Part shown: positions 61,085 through 64,000 of the stretch, one piece after another
How the letters are laid out: each line of letters starts with the position of its first letter
Position numbering within the stretch: the first letter of the stretch is position 1
Source of the DNA: CAYRNY01 sp964425755
GTDB taxonomy: Bacteria; Chloroflexota; Anaerolineae; Aggregatilineales; Aggregatilineaceae
Direction: 5' to 3'
Assembly (NCBI GenBank): GCA_964425755.1
Contig: CAYRNY010000014.1
Location: forward strand, 1-64,000
Length of the DNA: 64,000 bases
Position numbers and translations under genes: made by a program
Notes under the pieces: model-generated
Database searches by the model: none
What the model saw: only the letters and a program-made list of their open reading frames with translations
What the model was told of the DNA's origin: nothing

Positions 61085-64000
61085 ATGACTGTGCTTCGAC
61101 GCTCCACTCTGGTCCGGTTGGGACTGGTGCTGGTGCTGTTTGTATTGGTGGGGTCTGCATGCAGCCTCAGCCGGGGGGATGATGAGGACGAAGGGGCAGA
61201 ATCGCAGCCGACGATCCCTGTCACGGCAACACCGCCGCCGACGCGAACCGCGTTCCCTACGTTTACGCCGTTCCCAACGCTGACGCCGGGCGGCGGATTC
61301 TCTCCGGTTGTGCCGACGGCGACGCGTATTGCGTTCCTGCCAACATCAACACCTATTCCAACCTGGACGCCGCAGCTTCCGTCCGCGACGCGGCTTCCGT
61401 ATGACGTGCGGATATCCTACCCGGTCAGTGGCAGCCAGATCGCAGGCTATATCACGGTGGTGGGCAGCGCCAGTCACCCGCGTTTTTTGCAGTACGCGCT
61501 GGAGTGGGGGCCCGACCCGAATCCGAATAACCTGTGGTTTGCCTTGACTGCACCCCGCAACCAGCCCGTGATCAATGGGGCGTTAGGGGCATGGAACACG
61601 ACCACACTCACGGATGGCCGCTACCAGTTACGCGTACATGTCTGGTTGAATGACGGCACGGACACATTTGCACTGGTTACCGGGCTGCGCGTGTCAAATC
61701 AGGCTCCGACAGCCGTCCCGACCTTGACGCCAACGCCGCGCCCGAACCGTCCGCCGACGATTGATCCCATCCCGAGCCAGCAGGTGAATGCCGGCTCGCA
61801 GATCGATATCCCGGTTTCAACCAGCGACCCGGATGGCGATACAGTCAATCTGTTCGCGTCATCGAGCAACGATGCGATCGCGACGGGAGAGGTAACAGGC
61901 ACGTCACAGCTCACAGTGCACGGCGTGACCGCCGGAACGGCCACGATCACGGTGACTGCAAACGACAACAACGGCGGGCTTACCAGCACGGCGTTTATCG
62001 TGACGGTGCAGGGGCAGAACCAGGCCCCGCAGATCAGCCCGATTTTGCCTCAAACGATCGAAAAGGGGCAGGTCGCTGATATCACCCTGGCAGTGTCGGA
62101 CCCGGACGGTGACCCGTTAACTGTGACCGCGCGGTCAGAAGATACGGCGATCGTCACGGCAGAAGCTGTGAGCAGGAACGCGCTGCGCCTGACGGGCGTG
62201 GACGTAGGCACGGCAAATGTCACGGTATCCGTCACGGACAACCGGGGCGCGACGGTTAATACAGCGTTTTCAGTGACCGTCGGCAGACCGAACCAGCCGC
62301 CAAAGATCGACGCGATCCCGGCGCAGACACTCAGCGCGGGTGATATGCTGAACGTGAGTTACACCGCCAGCGATCCCGATGGCGACTCGCTACAACATCA
62401 AGCGAGCTCGGATACGGCTAATGTCGTCACCGCAACGGTCACCGCGCCGGGAACGATCCAGCTTGTCGCGGGGAATCCCGGGCCTGCAACCGTTACGTTA
62501 ACGGTAGATGACGGAGTGAACCCGCCGACGATTGTTACGTTCCCGGTGACGGTCGTGCCGGGGAACGTGGCGCCAGCGATCGAGCCGATATCACCGCAGA
62601 CCATGAGTGTCGATGAAACGCGCATAGTGAATTACACCGTGACCGATCCGGAAGGCGATCCGCTGGATGAGTCGGTAAGCTCGGACAATCCAGGCGTGGT
62701 CACAGCGTCGATTCCCGCGTCCGGCCAGATCGAACTGACCGGTATCAGCGCCGGCACCGCTACGGTCACGCTGACGGTGGATGACGGCAATAACCCGGCA
62801 GTTTCTGCGTCGTTTACGGTGTCGGTTGCAGCGGTCAATCTCCCGCCGGAGATCGAAACGATCTTCCCGCAGACGCTTAATACCGGCGAAACGCTGGATG
62901 TGTCCTACACGGCAGTCGATCCTGACGGCGATTCATTGACGGCATCGGTGAGCTCGGATAATCCCAATGTGGTCACGGCGGCGATCGACACGCCCGGCAC
63001 GATCACGTTAAACGGTGTGCGTGCGGGGTCTGCTACCGTTACGTTGACAGTAGATGACGGTAACAATCCGGCACAAAGTATGCCGTTCACGGTGACGGTT
63101 AACGAAACCAATGAACCGCCGGTTGTTGATCCCATCAGCCCGCAGACTTTGAATGCGGGGAGTACGATCGACGTGCCGTACACGGCGAGCGACCCGGACG
63201 GTGACGCGCTGACGGCGTCAGCGAGNNNNNNNNNNNNNNNNNNNNNNNNNNNNNNNNNNNNNNNNNNNNNNNNNNNNNNNNNNNNNNNNNNNNNNNNNNN
63301 NNNNNNNNNNNNNNNNNNNNNNNNNAGGTCAACGTGCCGTACACGGCGAGCGACCCGGACGGTGACGCGCTGACGGCGTCAGCGAGTTCGGGCAATCCGG
63401 GCGTGGTGACGGCGACGGTGAGCCAGCCGGGGACGATCACGCTGCAAGGTGTGGGAGCCGGTTCGGCGACGGTGGTGCTGGCGGTGACGGACAACGTCAA
63501 CCCGGCGGTCGAGGTGACGTTCACGGTGACGGTGGACGCGCCGAACAACCCGCCGCAGGTCCAGCCGGTGCCAGACCAGGCGCTGAACGTGGGCGAGCAG
63601 GTCAACGTGCCGTACACGGCGAGCGACCCGGACGGTGACGCGCTGACGGCGTCGGCGAGTTCGGACAATCCGGGCGTGGTGACGGCGACAGTGAGCCAGC
63701 CGGGGACGATCACGCTGCAAGGTGTGGGAGCCGGTTCGGCGACGGTGGTGCTGGCGGTGACGGACAACGTCAACCCGGCGGTCGAGGTGACGTTCACGGT
63801 GACGGTGGACGCGCCGAACAACCCGCCGCAGGTCCAGCCGGTGCCAGACCAGGCGCTGAACGTGGGCGAGCAGGTCAACGTGCCGTACACGGCGAGCGAC
63901 CCGGACGGTGACGCGCTGACGGCGTCAGCGAGTTCGGGCAATCCGGGCGTGGTGACGGCGACGGTGAGCCAGCCGGGGACGATCACGCTGCAAGGTGTGG
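61085..64000 (+). CDS. Lipoprotein with tandem Ig-like repeats (interrupted by gap, runs off window)
   Basis: This is a large secreted protein. A signal peptide ends LVGSAC, with a lipid-attachment Cys candidate at residue 26 (Gly at -3 is not ideal). A Thr/Pro-rich stretch (about 45-100) precedes a beta domain (about 105-205), a second short Thr/Pro linker and a tandem array. Units start at 61751, 62024, 62297, 62570, 62843 and 63116, exactly 273 bp (91 residues) apart, each with Pro-Pro/Ala-Pro, a Gln-Thr-Leu/Met-like segment and the acidic SDPDGD motif. They look like bacterial Ig/cadherin-type domains. Bases 63226-63325 are an assembly gap; after it near-identical 273-bp units continue to the window end. 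The 100-N gap breaks the frame artificially. GGAAGGTGAC precedes the ATG. Confidence 0.85.
61751..64000 (+). repeat. Tandem 273-bp repeat array
   Basis: Nine or more units of 273 bp are recognisable. The first six are diverged from each other. The units after the gap (63328-63600, 63601-63873, 63874 to the end) differ by only about three bases per unit, and the third is identical to the first over the part seen. Confidence 0.92.
63226..63325. other. Assembly gap (100 N)
   Basis: A run of exactly 100 N inside the repeat array is a placeholder. About 50 bases before the gap are identical to bases just after it, as expected for a collapsed tandem repeat. Confidence 0.97.

Noticed and set aside
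63135..63986. Minus-strand frame through the repeat array
   Set aside because: It spans the N gap and is the periodic antisense of the Ig-like units.
63326..64000. CRISPR-like direct repeats
   Set aside because: The repeat unit is 273 bp, coding and without spacers.

Overview
The window is about 64 kb of moderately GC-rich bacterial chromosome and is gene-dense, with operons on both strands. I recognise no phage, plasmid, IS, CRISPR, rRNA or tRNA. The gene content best fits a member of the Chloroflexota, probably Anaerolineae-like. The grounds are a fused transaldolase/glucose-6-phosphate isomerase, membrane-anchored proteins with Thr/Pro-rich tails, GAF-PAS-cyclase proteins, several giant GT39-like membrane proteins and DUF3068, DUF4870 and M50B-like membrane proteins. 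This placement is inference; no rRNA is present to confirm it.

Layout. 1-8 kb: the 3' end of groEL, a PknB-type kinase, then leftward tal-pgi and rpiB (pentose phosphate/glycolysis), a membrane-anchored SUMF1-fold protein and an endonuclease IV-like TIM barrel. 8-13 kb: an M50-like membrane protein facing a tight leftward five-gene run (M42 peptidase, HAD hydrolase, DsbA-like protein, M19 dipeptidase, 4-TM protein). 13-22 kb: a leftward six-gene surface-glycan operon (polyprenyl-phosphate sugar-phosphate transferase, NDP-sugar epimerase, two GT4 enzymes, AsnB-type amidotransferase, GT39-like membrane protein). 22-25 kb: a leftward tsaE-tsaB-rimI-udg operon and a divergent phosphoesterase. 25-34 kb: small unknown proteins, an isolated T4 gp19-like tail-tube protein, a DUF4870 protein, two GT39-like membrane proteins and a DUF3068 protein. 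34-38.6 kb: a leftward operon of two paralogous GAF-PAS-class III cyclases and a J-domain protein. 38.8-42.8 kb: a rightward sugar ABC importer (binding protein and two permeases, no ATPase). 42.8-50.8 kb: topA, an alpha/beta hydrolase, a small unknown gene, a GH38 alpha-mannosidase and a Trm112-like protein. 50.9-56.3 kb: a STAND-TPR ATPase, a MoeB-rhodanese fusion and CpaF. 56.8-64 kb: rpoB standing alone, then a lipoprotein with a tandem Ig-like array broken by a 100-N assembly gap and running off the window.

The most interesting observation is the cyclase pair. One protein keeps both metal-binding aspartates but has lost the transition-state arginine. Its neighbour has lost both metal aspartates but keeps the Asn/Arg pair. 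Only a heterodimer would build one complete active site, which is the logic of the C1/C2 halves of mammalian membrane adenylyl cyclase, here as two sensor proteins co-encoded with a J-domain protein.

Other points worth checking are the array with an exact 273-bp period, the rpoB isolated from rpoC with a roughly 140-residue insertion, the orphan tail-tube protein, the ABC permeases with extra membrane modules, and a small gene of about 42 codons with its own terminator.
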